A DNA stretch of 64,000 bases from Oxynema aestuarii AP17 (GCF_012295525.1 NZ_CP051167.1:1178001-1242000); one strand, 5' to 3'; counted from the first letter of the stretch, positions 17,904 to 27,034 are shown. The notes: generated by a model from the letters alone, not told the origin. Translations and numbers: made by a program.

Positions 17904-18911
17904 GACGGTTGCCCGGTCTAAAGGTCTAGTTTCAAGGTAACGGGTTCCCTCGAACTCTTCAAAAAAGTTAGCATCTTAAAAGATACGACGATTGAGCGTC
18001 ATGATTTCTTTTCAACAGTCCGAGTGTAAATTAGAAGTGAGCGATCGATCGCCTTTTGCAGTTGAATTGTAGGGCGATCGCTTGGTGGTGGATCGTTTCG
18101 TACTGTCGTTTGCCGAGGCTTCTCACTTAAGGTGGTTCGGCGATCGAACCGGGGACGGCGATCGTAGGCTCCCTGACGTGGCTCTGTGGGTCGATAACAT
18201 CGATATTGCCGCCCGCAACTGGTAAGAAAAAGGCTTTATTCCCCGATCGCCGACCGCTCAAAATGACGGGAATTTATGTCAGTGGGTTTTGAAAAATTAG
18301 GCAGGTCAAATTATCGAAGCGATCGCGAGAACAAATGAGGGTGACGAAACATTTTTCTGTACAAATATACGGGAATTGCGCTTGTGTGAAGTGGGTCATA
18401 CTTAATCAATTTGTACTAATGACTGAATAATTGGAAACAAGAAAACCGTAAAAGTAGATTTTTTTCAAAGTTTTATAGCCATCGTCTATGTATTTGAGGA
18501 TACCTGCGATCGATATCGGGCTAGTGGTGTCAACTTTACCAAAAAAGTGTAAAACGCCGAAATTTACAAAGTCACACTTGCTCCCTACTTGAGTTACAAA
18601 TCCTTTAGGAGTCCTATATGCTCTTTAAAAGAGAAACAGCTTAAGCTGTTCGCCACTGAAATAGGGAAGGAAGTGCAGCCCGTGTGCTGCGAGAGCGAGC
18701 AAGATCCTCGCTCTCGAACGACGAATTTAAATCGTCACCAGCTTATAATCTTTCACTTTTTTAAAGATCGCAACCCGATCCTCGAAAATATCCGATCGCG
18801 GCTCCCTCTTTTCTCCCAATTCGTGAATTGAAAAACAGTTTAATGAGAAAAGTTTGCAAATTGTAAAAATTCTTGCTACATTGCGGGAGATGTGATAAGA
18901 AAAATTGGACA
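17904..18911. other. 1-kb intergenic region with a hairpin cluster
   Basis: No credible gene is present. The left part must hold the promoter of the aldolase set. The AT-rich middle (18290-18600) is followed at 18605-18745 by a run of inverted repeats described separately. The frame at 18589-18831 (80 codons, plus) runs through these inverted repeats and is not considered coding. Confidence 0.5.
18605..18745. ncRNA. Candidate structured element with several hairpins
   Basis: Within 140 bases lie a 16-bp perfect palindrome AACAGCTTAAGCTGTT (18635-18650), a GCAGC/GCTGC pair (18675-18690) and a 10-bp perfect stem CGAGAGCGAG/CTCGCTCTCG with a seven-base loop (18690-18716). A weaker GACGA/TCGTC pair follows. 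The left edge carries the motif TTTAGGAGTCCTATATGC, which recurs in altered form near 49689. It could be an RNA on either strand or the end of a decayed mobile element. No promoter was identified. Confidence 0.35.
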
Positions 18912-19286
18912 ATGAACCCTCTCAGTCGCTTAATTCCCGTGATTCCCCCGTTGAAGGCGCGATCGCTCGCCTCCGACCTCAAAGCGCGCTTGGATTGGGG
19001 CGAACCTGCGCTGACAATCGTAGACGTGCGCGATCGCGACGACTTCAACGAAGCTCACATCTGCGGCGCCGTCTCCATTCCCCGGGCTCAACTCCTCGAT
19101 CGCGCCCTGCGCTTTTTAGAATTGACCCGCGACATTTACATCTACGGCACCAGCGACGAAGAAACCGCCCGCGCCGCCGGAGAATTGCGACGGGCCGGCT
19201 ATCGCAAAGTCTCCGAACTGCGTGGCGGCGTGGCGGCGTGGAAAGCCTTCGGATTTCCGATCGAGTCTTCGGCGCGCTGCGTTTAA
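18912..19286 (+). CDS. Rhodanese-like domain protein lacking the active cysteine
   Basis: From the ATG at 18912 the product has 124 residues. A TTG at 18873 in the same frame would add 13 residues unlike the family. The fold is seen in VDVRDRDDFNEAHICGAVSI and ELRGGVAAWKAFGFP. In active rhodaneses the loop after the central strand begins with Cys. Here it reads IYIYGTSDEETARAA, with Gly where Cys should be, so sulfur transfer by the usual route is unlikely. The domain may bind a partner or anion instead. It converges on the exonuclease gene with 12 bases between stops. Confidence 0.8.
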   Translation: MNPLSRLIPVIPPLKARSLASDLKARLDWGEPALTIVDVRDRDDFNEAHICGAVSIPRAQLLDRALRFLELTRDIYIYGTSDEETARAAGELRRAGYRKVSELRGGVAAWKAFGFPIESSARCV

Positions 19287-19298
19287 CGGCGCGATCGC

Positions 19299-19928
19299 CT
19301 AATGCGCGAACAGATCTTTGTATTGCAGCAAATCTAAAGAAACGAATACCGGGATGCAACTAAAACACTGCTGCGCCAACTCCCAGCGTTCCTCTCGCTG
19401 CAACATTTTCATCAACTTATGCCGGACTGAGAGCAAGTAGCGCACGTCATTCGCCGCATAACTCAGTTGCGCTTCCGAAAGGTTGTCTGCATTCCCCCAA
19501 TCGGAACTTTGGGCGCTTTTGTCCAGTTCCACCCGTTCTAATTCCAGAACCACATCTTTCAACCCATGACGGGGGGTATAAGTGCGAGCTAACTTGCTGG
19601 CAATTTTGGTACAAAATATGGGTTGCACCTCAATCGACAGGTGGTAGCGAAGGGCTGCCACGTCAAAACGGGCGTAGTGAAACACTTTCACCGTCTTTTC
19701 GGCTTCCAATAACCGCTTTAAAAAGGGTGCATCTGTCTGCCCTCGGGCGATCCGAACCACCGTGACGCGATCGTGCGGATCGCACAACTGCACCAAACAC
19801 AAGCGATCGCGCTGCGGTAACAATCCCATGGTTTCCGTATCGACGGCGATCGCCTCCGCCTCCAGATACGCATTCAATTGCGCTTCAGTTAAATCGCGAT
19901 CGCCAACCTGAAAATCTTTTAATGTCAT
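19299..19928 (-). CDS. RNase D-like 3'-5' exonuclease
   Basis: A 209-residue DEDDy-family nuclease consisting of the exonuclease domain only. The acidic residues are visible in AVDTETMGLLP (ExoI), FHYARFDVAAL (ExoII) and SYAANDVRYLLSVR (ExoIII, Tyr and Asp). Classical RNase D also has C-terminal HRDC domains; these are absent, as in many cyanobacterial short forms. It probably trims tRNA or other RNA 3' ends. It converges closely with the rhodanese gene, so the two 3' ends may overlap as antisense RNAs. Confidence 0.88.
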   Translation of the reverse strand: MTLKDFQVGDRDLTEAQLNAYLEAEAIAVDTETMGLLPQRDRLCLVQLCDPHDRVTVVRIARGQTDAPFLKRLLEAEKTVKVFHYARFDVAALRYHLSIEVQPIFCTKIASKLARTYTPRHGLKDVVLELERVELDKSAQSSDWGNADNLSEAQLSYAANDVRYLLSVRHKLMKMLQREERWELAQQCFSCIPVFVSLDLLQYKDLFAH

Positions 19929-20279
19929 GACCCGGCTTAATTCTCCTCCTCTAAAGCTCGCAAAATGCGGGCGATATATTGCTACCGCTAGGTTAATGTA
20001 AAGTCAGTGACTCACTCTCTGGGAATTCGATTTCGGCAGTAGATAACAAGCCTTTAGCTTCGAGCAATCCCTCGATGGTGTCAACTCTTTCGCGCAATCC
20101 ACATCGATCCGACGTTTTCCTTTGGCTTGATTCGAGGACATTTTCGATCTTCTGTCAAACTAAGCCTCACTGCTCGATCGCCCGCCCCCTCGAAGCGATC
20201 GCCGCCCTGGGTTATTACAACATTGAGGACGGGGTAGCCTCGGGTTAGAATTTAACCGTCACGACGAGAGCGATCGCCC
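19929..20279. other. Divergent intergenic region
   Basis: This 350-base gap separates divergent genes and should hold both promoters. I see no small gene, repeat or conserved site in it. Confidence 0.4.
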
Positions 20280-21833
20280 ATGTCCGAACTCTTTCAAGTA
20301 GAAACCGATTGGTTGCTCGATCGGGGCGATCGCCGCGATCGCCTCCGCTTCACCCGAGAGGGCAGCCATTTTAGCGCCTATTCCCGCGATCGTGAGCCAC
20401 CGTCGCGATTTTCCGGTCAAATTCTCCAGGGACGCGGCGTTACCCTCATCCACAGTCTCGAAGTCAGCGCCGGAAACGACTACTGCGCGGTCTACGCGGG
20501 TAAACTCACTTCAGATAATATTTTTCAAGGGAAATGGCACGACAGCGCGGGCGATCGCGGCAGTTTCGAGTTGTTAACCGCACAAAGTGCTAAGCAACCG
20601 CCGCCGGATTCCCCGCCGCGCGATCGCTTCAACCGACCGATTTTCGATCTCAGTGCCGATCGCCCCCTTTCAGCCGAGGGATCTCGATCCCTAGACCTCC
20701 CCGATCTCTACGTTTGGGAACCCGCCGCCTCCCCCAGTCGCCCACATTTGAGCCACTTACACTACGACAAAGACACCGGGTTTTATCAAACTGCGAAAAC
20801 CGTCGATCTGTTAGCCGAACTGCCTCCCGATGAATCGCGAGACGGCTTCGCCGAAAGTGAGGTTTTCGAGTTTTCGGGACAAATCGTCATCACCTTAAAA
20901 CCGACTCACATCGACGGAGAAGATCCCCGCCGTCCTTATTTATGGCTGGGCGATCGCACTTTATCTCGGTTGTGGCCTTTTTACTTTAAGGCGATCGGTG
21001 CCGTTGCCGTCAAGGATGAGACCCTTTTGCTCGCCACCGATGGCGGTTTACTCTGTGTGGACGATCGCCTCAATACCGTCGGTTGGCTCGATTTAGGCAG
21101 TTCCGCAGGCGATCGCCATTCCCCTCAACAGTGCCAAACTTCCCAGCAGATCTTGATTCGTGAGGGTATGGCTTACTTCCTCGATAACGTCGTCGAACCC
21201 GCATATATCTTTCGGATTGACGTGGGAGATCCGGCTAACTTGAAAGTGCGATCGCGCGATCGAATTGATGGCACCGATCGGCAGCTAAGCGCACAATGGC
21301 TCGATTTCAACGCCGATCGCTGGTTTGTCGTGCAGAACTACCGCACTCCATACGACTCTGGAACCAATGTTCTCGGGTTTCCCCTGCTCCCCTCCGAGGA
21401 AGAATGGGCGATCGAGCTTACGGAGTTAGATCGCGATCGCTGGCGTGAGAGCGGCGATCCCCGAGGAATCGACCCATTTGCTCTCACATCCGGCGATCGT
21501 CCGTGGGCTTTAACAACCCATACTGACGGTACGATCTGGCTGTCCCGTACCGATTCTACGATCGAAGCTGGCGCAACAATTTCCGTTCGAGCTGCTTTTC
21601 TTGACATCGCTCAATTAGGTGGAAATCTCGAACCCAGGGGGGCGATCGCCGTTGTTGGCGAAACGATCTTTCTCGCGTTAAAACAAGGTGACAGCGCCCG
21701 TTTAGCGGTATTTCGCTTCACTCAAAATACTCCCGAACTCTTGCTCGTTCAAAACATTTCTTCAACGCAGTTTAGCGCGATCGCTATTCCCCAAAAAATA
21801 ACAACTTTTCCCTTCTTAACACCCAATATTTAA
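20280..21833 (+). CDS. Unrecognised protein, shares its N-terminal domain with the next gene
   Basis: A 517-residue protein of unknown function. Residues about 1-103 form a domain with the pattern RFSGQIL, GNDYCAVYAGKLTSDN, QGKWHDSAGDRGSFELL. It aligns closely with the C-terminal part of the next gene product. The remainder shows spaced beta-strand-like repeats (LLLATDGGLLCVDDRL, GMAYFLDNVVEPAYIFRID, GTIWLSRTD, ETIFLALKQGD), suggestive of a beta-propeller, although no WD or Kelch consensus is clear. There is no signal peptide, so it is probably cytoplasmic. GDR occurs often because of HIP1-like codons. The next gene starts 24 bases later, so they likely form an operon. Confidence 0.7.
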   Translation: MSELFQVETDWLLDRGDRRDRLRFTREGSHFSAYSRDREPPSRFSGQILQGRGVTLIHSLEVSAGNDYCAVYAGKLTSDNIFQGKWHDSAGDRGSFELLTAQSAKQPPPDSPPRDRFNRPIFDLSADRPLSAEGSRSLDLPDLYVWEPAASPSRPHLSHLHYDKDTGFYQTAKTVDLLAELPPDESRDGFAESEVFEFSGQIVITLKPTHIDGEDPRRPYLWLGDRTLSRLWPFYFKAIGAVAVKDETLLLATDGGLLCVDDRLNTVGWLDLGSSAGDRHSPQQCQTSQQILIREGMAYFLDNVVEPAYIFRIDVGDPANLKVRSRDRIDGTDRQLSAQWLDFNADRWFVVQNYRTPYDSGTNVLGFPLLPSEEEWAIELTELDRDRWRESGDPRGIDPFALTSGDRPWALTTHTDGTIWLSRTDSTIEAGATISVRAAFLDIAQLGGNLEPRGAIAVVGETIFLALKQGDSARLAVFRFTQNTPELLLVQNISSTQFSAIAIPQKITTFPFLTPNI

Positions 21834-21857
21834 CCTTTATTAGATTGTAGAAAAATC

Positions 21858-22319
21858 ATGAGTGATTCTCCTGAAATCCCCAGACGACGCCGCCGCCGAG
21901 CCTCTAGCGAACCCTCGGACCGGAGCGCAACTCCCGACCAACCGATCGCCTTACCAGAATCGATGGTTAAAGGGACAGCGCGATCGACGGTTGGGAAAAA
22001 ACAACGTCCGATTTTTTCCAGAAATCAAATCTGGCAAATCCAACGCTTGGGACGCTCTTATTTCCTCCAATTAGACTCCTTACTGACGGGAACGGGAAAC
22101 TATTTTTCCGGTCACTATCTTCAAGTAGACAATCCCAGTATTTTTGAAGGAGAAATCGTCACGGAAAATGATGTGGCGATCGTGCGTTTCATTCAAAAAA
22201 CCCCCGGCAACGAATATTATGCCGTTCACGTAGGCAACTTGATAACTGACCAACAGATTGAGGGGGATTGGTACGATACCGCGAACAATGTCGGTGAATT
22301 TATTTTAAAATTGTGTTAG
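21858..22319 (+). CDS. Unrecognised protein, paralogous domain of the previous gene
   Basis: The product has 153 residues. An Arg/Ser/Pro-rich, probably disordered N-terminus (1-55, including RRRRRR) precedes a compact domain from about 60 to 153. The domain pattern IFEGEIV, GNEYYAVHVGNLITDQ, EGDWYDTANNVGEFIL matches the N-terminal domain of the upstream product residue for residue at the Gly, Tyr, Trp and Asp positions. I do not recognise the family. The short spacing and shared domain suggest the two proteins act together or bind the same ligand. Confidence 0.7.
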   Translation: MSDSPEIPRRRRRRASSEPSDRSATPDQPIALPESMVKGTARSTVGKKQRPIFSRNQIWQIQRLGRSYFLQLDSLLTGTGNYFSGHYLQVDNPSIFEGEIVTENDVAIVRFIQKTPGNEYYAVHVGNLITDQQIEGDWYDTANNVGEFILKLC

Positions 22320-22325
22320 CCACGG

Positions 22326-22355
22326 GTAGGGTGGGCCAAGTTTTGCCTACCCTAC
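22326..22355. terminator. Bidirectional terminator-like hairpin
   Basis: GTAGGGTGGGC (22326-22336) pairs over 11 positions with GCCTACCCTAC (22345-22355), with one G-T pair and an eight-base loop. It sits between the stops of convergent genes and could terminate both. Confidence 0.6.
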
Positions 22356-22383
22356 TGTTGACTACTGTTGACTACTGTTGACT
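22352..22383. repeat. 10-bp tandem repeat overlapping the CAP gene stop
   Basis: The unit ACTACTGTTG is repeated three times head to tail, starting within the hairpin and running through the stop codon and last codons of the minus-strand CAP gene. Slippage here would change only the extreme C-terminus. Confidence 0.8.
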
Positions 22384-22941
22384 TTTTTTAATAAAAATTT
22401 GGGTGAAATAATATTCTCCCTGAGTGTTTTTCGCGATTCCAACTCCCGTTAAATCAAAATCCCCGACCATGTTTTTTTGATGGCCCGGACTCTCGATCCA
22501 GCCGCGAACGGCTTGGCTGACGGGATCGCCGAAGCCCTGATTGTATGCTACATTTTCTGCGGCAGAGCGATAAGTGAGAGCGGAGCCGATCGCCTCGACT
22601 CGCCCTTCAAAGCCATCGTGACTGAACGGGACGCGACCCTCAGCCATTGCCTGACTGTGCGATCGCGCCTCCCGGGCAATGCGATCGTTCGTCTCTAACG
22701 GCGGCAAGTTCTGGGATTGCCGATATTGATTCACTTGTCGGAAAACCTCTCGTTCCATTTCGGCGAAAGACCCGGAAGCGACCGTCGGCGAACTCGTCAC
22801 TTCTACAGTCGGTGTAGGTGATGACGACTTCTCCGACTCCAGGACGACTGAAAACGTACATCCCGCCCACAGGGGGGCGATCGCCCCGATCGCCCCGAGT
22901 ATGCCAAACTTGCGGACTTTTTCTAACAAAGTTAGTTTCAC
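22372..22941 (-). CDS. CAP (SCP/PR-1) domain lipoprotein
   Basis: A 189-residue exported protein. The leader ends in LWAGC, a lipobox, so Cys28 is probably lipidated. A Ser/Thr/Pro linker leads to the CAP domain (about 60-186) with its usual landmarks: [43 protein letters not shown] and YYFTQIFI. The cavity histidines are present in the SHDG and PGHQ motifs. Its GTG start overlaps the trpB stop in the sequence GTGA, so it should be translated by coupling to trpB. Bacterial CAP proteins have no settled function. Linkage to tryptophan synthesis is unexpected and may be only positional. Confidence 0.85.
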   Translation of the reverse strand: MKLTLLEKVRKFGILGAIGAIAPLWAGCTFSVVLESEKSSSPTPTVEVTSSPTVASGSFAEMEREVFRQVNQYRQSQNLPPLETNDRIAREARSHSQAMAEGRVPFSHDGFEGRVEAIGSALTYRSAAENVAYNQGFGDPVSQAVRGWIESPGHQKNMVGDFDLTGVGIAKNTQGEYYFTQIFIKKSQQ

Positions 22942-24191
22942 TCGCCCGGATTTAAAAACTTCGCTACAGTTTGCACATCTTTATCCCCGCGTCCCGAACA
23001 GTTGAGGATCAAACGCGGCGATCCTTCCAATTGCGGACACAAAGTTTCCAGATAGGCGATCGCGTGAGATGTTTCCAGCGCCGGGATAATCCCTTCCAAA
23101 CGAGACAAACGCTCGAATGCAGCCACCGCCTCGCGATCGCTGACGCTGTAATATTCCGCCCGTCCGATATCTTTAAGATAACTATGTTCCGGGCCGACCC
23201 CCGGGTAATCCAAACCCGCACTGATCGAATGAGCTTCCACCACTTGCCCGTCCTCATCTTGCAGCAAGTAACTCATCGCCCCATGCAGCACGCCCACGCG
23301 CCCTTTCGTCAGCGTCGCCGCATGTTTGAGGGTACTCACCCCTTCCCCTGCTGCTTCCACACCGATCAGCCGCACTTGGGTATCTTTGACAAACTCGTGA
23401 AACAGCCCCATCGCGTTAGAACCGCCGCCGACACAGGCGAGCAGAATATCCGGCAGACCGCCCCATTTTTCCTGGCACTGTTGCCGCGTTTCCTCGCCGA
23501 TAATCGCGTGGAAATCGCGCACCATCATCGGATAGGGGTGAGGTCCGGCAACGGAACCGAGGATGTAGTGGGTGGTTTCCACATTGGTTACCCAGTCGCG
23601 AATCGCTTCCGAGGTCGCATCTTTCAGGGTTCCGGTTCCGGCTTCCACCGGGCGCACTTCGGCCCCCATCAGTCGCATTCTGAACACGTTGAGCGCTTGG
23701 CGGTCCATATCGTGGACGCCCATATAAATAACGCAATCGAGTCCGAAACGGGCGCAAACCGTCGCCGTCGCCACGCCGTGCTGTCCGGCCCCGGTTTCCG
23801 CGATAATTCGCTTTTTGCCCATGCGTCTGGCGAGGAGAGCTTGGGCGAGGGCGTTGTTAATTTTGTGCGCCCCGGTATGGTTGAGGTCTTCCCGTTTGAG
23901 ATAGATTTGGGGTCCACTTCCGTCGGGTCGGGCGTAGTGGGCCGTCAGTCGTTCGGCGAAATAGAGGGGGCTGGGGCGTCCTACGTAGTCGCGCAATAAG
24001 CCGTTGAGTTCGTTTTGGAAGTCGGGGTCGTTGCGATATTGCGCGTAGGCGGCTTCGAGTTCCGCCAGGGCGGGCATCAGGGTTTCGGGAACGTATTTAC
24101 CGCCGAACGGGCCGAAGCGTCCGAGGTTGTCCGGTTGCGGGCGGTTGTCGTTGGAGGGGGTCGATTGAGAAGGTCTTGGAGTAGTGGTCAC
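22938..24191 (-). CDS. trpB: Tryptophan synthase beta subunit
   Basis: A 417-residue PLP enzyme that condenses indole and serine to tryptophan. It begins with a GTG and has a short disordered N-terminus, then the family core from [17 protein letters not shown]. The PLP lysine is Lys110 in [16 protein letters not shown], and the phosphate-binding loop is [11 protein letters not shown]. The enzyme works with TrpA, which is not in this window. Its stop codon overlaps the start of the CAP lipoprotein gene. Confidence 0.97.
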   Translation of the reverse strand: MTTTPRPSQSTPSNDNRPQPDNLGRFGPFGGKYVPETLMPALAELEAAYAQYRNDPDFQNELNGLLRDYVGRPSPLYFAERLTAHYARPDGSGPQIYLKREDLNHTGAHKINNALAQALLARRMGKKRIIAETGAGQHGVATATVCARFGLDCVIYMGVHDMDRQALNVFRMRLMGAEVRPVEAGTGTLKDATSEAIRDWVTNVETTHYILGSVAGPHPYPMMVRDFHAIIGEETRQQCQEKWGGLPDILLACVGGGSNAMGLFHEFVKDTQVRLIGVEAAGEGVSTLKHAATLTKGRVGVLHGAMSYLLQDEDGQVVEAHSISAGLDYPGVGPEHSYLKDIGRAEYYSVSDREAVAAFERLSRLEGIIPALETSHAIAYLETLCPQLEGSPRLILNCSGRGDKDVQTVAKFLNPGE

Positions 24192-25251
24192 GGATCTGGT
24201 TGCAGTTGACGACAGGATGAATGGGTTTGGTTTTTCATTTTGACATTCTCGGGGGCGCGATCGCTACGACCACCGAGGGATTTACCGAATGAAGGGCTGT
24301 TTCCACGCGGGGCGATCTAATAAAATATAGTTTTATTTACATATTTTATAAAAGTCAACTATTCTAGTTTATACTCATTGCTGTATTTTTGATAAAAAAC
24401 GCTTTTGGTTAGTGAGGTATGTTGCTGGGGGGTTCGGCGATCGCTTGCACGGAAATCACCGACTACGTCCGTTGCCCTCATCATCATCAAACACTCCGTA
24501 TTTTAAACGATAAAAAAATAAAAAATTTAATACACCGAATCAATTAGAAACGATCGCTCAACCATTTAAACCCCGATCGCCCCCAAATATCTTAGATCTA
24601 TATCGATAGGTAAATCACTAAGCAAAAGTGCCATGTTTTAGATACAATCGATGCCCTCGGCCAATCCCCTCGCGTCAATTCCCCGGGTGAGCGATCGCCC
24701 CGACAATATGAACAACCGTCTCAAAACACTAATTTTTGTGAATAGCAGCCCTCGAAGGCGCGATCGCAGGCGTTAGAATTAAACTCAAGTTCTTCCTCTA
24801 GCAGGCGATCTGTATCTTTTTTTAGAACGTTTAAAAAAAACTAAAAGCTCCGAGATTGTCTAATCTCGACCGTCAAGAAACTTGCGGTTAAGCCCAAAAA
24901 ACCGGAAAAAGAAAATCATCCTTCGGGATAATTTCTAAAGATCTAAAGCTAGAGATCGAAAGCCCCTACAGCCCTTTACCTCTTGAGTAAGGGGCGATCG
25001 CATCTACCTGTTTTCGCTGAAAACAGCTTAGCCCAAGGGAATTGAAGGTCGGCTTCAGCCAGGGCGATCGCCCTGAACCCGATCGCTCCAAACCTTCAAT
25101 CAAGAGCAAATGCTTTCGATTTTGTAAACAAATGTAAACAAAATCGGCAATCTGCAAAGCCGAGGGTGAAGTCAATACTCAGCAAGTGCGAAATCCTTGT
25201 AGGGAGGTTTCGCGACTGAGGTCGATTGGCATTTTAGTATTTAGGGAGAGT
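24192..25251. other. 1-kb divergent intergenic region
   Basis: No convincing gene is present. It should contain the promoters of trpB (minus) and of the conserved hypothetical (plus). The portion 24310-24640 is AT-rich and unlike coding DNA here. A hairpin CCCTTTAC/GTAAGGGG lies near 24972-24994. Frames at 24419-24547 (42 codons, plus) and 24966-25175 (69 codons, minus) lack a known family. Confidence 0.4.
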
Positions 25252-25878
25252 ATGAGGGTGCTAGATATATTAGAAGATTTGCGTTCGGCAAGCAACCGAT
25301 CGCCGAAAAATAAAACACAACCAACCACTCACAAGCGTTTGAACGGGGTTTTTGAATGGGTTGCGGGAGGGTTATGCACCCTAATTGCCACCACTTACGC
25401 CTTGGGACTTTCCGAAAGTCGCATTGCAGCTCAACCCCTGACCGACGCCGCATTACTGACCGCCGAAACCACCGACACGGGCGCCACCGCGACCCGTCAA
25501 GGTCCTCAGTTATCCGACGGAGTGTACCTGTACGGTCAGTCTGCCACGCCGGAAGAAATCGGACAAGCCTACATGGTCTTTGAAGTCCGGGGCGATCGCC
25601 TTTTGGGTGCCTTTTACATGCCTCATTCTTCCTTTGACTGCTTCTACGGCAACATCGAAGACCGTCAACTGGCGTTGACCATCATCGACAGTTACGAACA
25701 AAGCGAATACGCTTACGCCATGCCCATTGAAGCCCAACCCGTCGCTGGCGCCAACGATTCCGGCGTCGGCGAATTCGGACTGGAAGGAATGAGCCGCCTC
25801 AAACAACTCAGCGATAACGATCGCCGGATCTTAGGCGTGTGTCAGCAAAACTACCAACAAAAAGTCTGGGGAGAATAA
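25252..25878 (+). CDS. Conserved cyanobacterial hypothetical, membrane-anchored or secreted
   Basis: From the ATG at 25252, which has GGGAGAG immediately upstream, the product has 208 residues. The frame is open to 25186 but without such a site. A hydrophobic segment near residues 35-58 (VAGGLCTLIATTYALGL) probably anchors or exports it. The folded part (about 85-208) contains DGVYLYGQSATPEEIGQAYM, FEVRGDRLLGAFYMPHSSFD and GNIEDRQLALTI. From memory this pattern is widespread in cyanobacteria, but I know no function. No operon partner is evident. Confidence 0.7.
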   Translation: MRVLDILEDLRSASNRSPKNKTQPTTHKRLNGVFEWVAGGLCTLIATTYALGLSESRIAAQPLTDAALLTAETTDTGATATRQGPQLSDGVYLYGQSATPEEIGQAYMVFEVRGDRLLGAFYMPHSSFDCFYGNIEDRQLALTIIDSYEQSEYAYAMPIEAQPVAGANDSGVGEFGLEGMSRLKQLSDNDRRILGVCQQNYQQKVWGE

Positions 25879-25939
25879 GAGCGAGATTCGAGATTCTTTG
25901 TTAAAATCTTGAACCATCCCTCCCTCAATCTCCCTCAAT

Positions 25940-26376
25940 CGTGACGTTCTCCCGACGCTGACCTATGCGCTTCGTCCAGGCTTCGCCAAGGGTACAACGC
26001 GGGCTTCCCACCTCACGGACAGAAGTCCATCTGCCCCGGCGTCTTGGGAAGTTCCTGTTTCATCCGGTCTGGTCTAGGCAACGCCCCCGACCGAACCCGT
26101 CCACAGGCATTTTGTTTGACATCCACGACCCGTCCAGCCGCAGATTGGGAGGATTTCGTTTTGAGGGTGCATTTCCGATCCGCCGCACTGTTCACCAGCC
26201 GAATTGTATGGCTGTACGTTGGTGTCGGGACAGAAAGCTGCCCCTAGTCTTGGCCATCAAGGGCATTGCTGCCGTTGCCAGTTCAAGTTTACCAGATTGG
26301 CGACTCCGTTCTACTCCATCGCCTCGGCTTTCATCCCGACAGCTTTGCGTAGAGTGCGGGGCTTCCCGCCGATTAA
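25940..26376 (-). mobile_element. Probable 3' remnant of an IS200/IS605-type tnpB with its right end
   Basis: This non-coding gap after cobO, read on the minus strand, contains an open stretch ending in PDRMKQELPKTPGQMDFCP (stop near 26013). It looks like the tail of a cyanobacterial TnpB. It is followed by GGGAAGCCCGCGTTGTACCC and, 35 bases on, by CGTCGGGAGAACGTCAC. From memory, such hairpins and closing strings mark the right end of these elements and the scaffold of their guide RNA. A second similar string, GGGAAGCCCCGCACTCTACG, starts 12 bases after the cobO stop. No catalytic TnpB region or tnpA is left. The call rests on motif resemblance only. Confidence 0.4.
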
Positions 26377-26377
26377 G

Positions 26378-27034
26378 CTAATATTCAATTCCCGGTTGAG
26401 CTTTCACTCCCTGTTCCCGGAAGGGATGCTTGACCAGGCGCATTTCCGTGACCAAATCCGCGCGATCGATGAGGGCGTCCGGGGCGCCGCGCCCGGTTAG
26501 AATCGCGTGGGTATCTTCCGGTTTTTGGTCGAGACCTGCCAGTACGGTTTCGACGGGCAGATAACCCAGTTTCATCGCTACATTAATCTCGTCGAGTAAA
26601 ACCAACTTGTACTCCGGTTGGTGCAGGAATTCTAATGCTTTCTGCCAAGCTTCGAGAGCCTTTTGGATATCGCGATCGCGATCTTGCGTTTCCCAGGTAA
26701 AGCCTTCCCCCATCGCGAAAAACTCCAGTTGCTCCGACCACTGGTTTAACACCGCCTTTTCCGCAGGTTCCCAGGCTCCTTTGATAAACTGCACAATACC
26801 GACCCGATATCCGTGACCGAGCGATCGCATCACCATTCCGAGGGCCGCCGTGGTTTTTCCTTTCCCATTGCCCGTATTGACAATAATCAAACCCTTTTCG
26901 CGGTTTGACGCCTTCAGCCGTTCCTCTTGAACCGCCTTGCGGCGTTGCATCTTTTGGCGGTATTGTTCCGCCGTCAAACCCGATTCTACAGAATCGGTCG
27001 TTGCTGGCATTGCACTGCTGTGATTGCTTTCCAT
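26378..27034 (-). CDS. cobO: Cob(I)alamin / cobyrinic acid a,c-diamide adenosyltransferase
   Basis: The CobO/BtuR-type enzyme transfers the adenosyl group of ATP to cob(I)alamin or its precursor. From the ATG at 27034 the product has 218 residues. The frame is open to 27148, but those residues look random. The P-loop is IIVNTGNGKGKTTAALG, and FIKGAWEPAEKAV, LVLLDEINVAMKLGYL and HAILTGRGAPDALIDRADLV are typical. The first 45 residues are charged and probably helical. No other cobalamin gene is nearby and no cobalamin riboswitch was seen. Probable mobile-element debris begins right after its stop. Confidence 0.93.
   Translation of the reverse strand: MESNHSSAMPATTDSVESGLTAEQYRQKMQRRKAVQEERLKASNREKGLIIVNTGNGKGKTTAALGMVMRSLGHGYRVGIVQFIKGAWEPAEKAVLNQWSEQLEFFAMGEGFTWETQDRDRDIQKALEAWQKALEFLHQPEYKLVLLDEINVAMKLGYLPVETVLAGLDQKPEDTHAILTGRGAPDALIDRADLVTEMRLVKHPFREQGVKAQPGIEY

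Noticed and set aside
18589-18831. Plus-strand frame of 80 codons
   Set aside because: It runs through perfect inverted repeats and lacks family resemblance.
24419-24547. Plus-strand frame of 42 codons starting MLLGGSAIACTEITDYV
   Set aside because: It lies in AT-rich non-coding sequence with no ribosome-binding site and no known homologue.
25879-26377. Possible cobalamin riboswitch near cobO
   Set aside because: The gap lies downstream of cobO, not upstream, and I see no B12-box pattern. The GGGAAGCCC strings fit an insertion-element end better.
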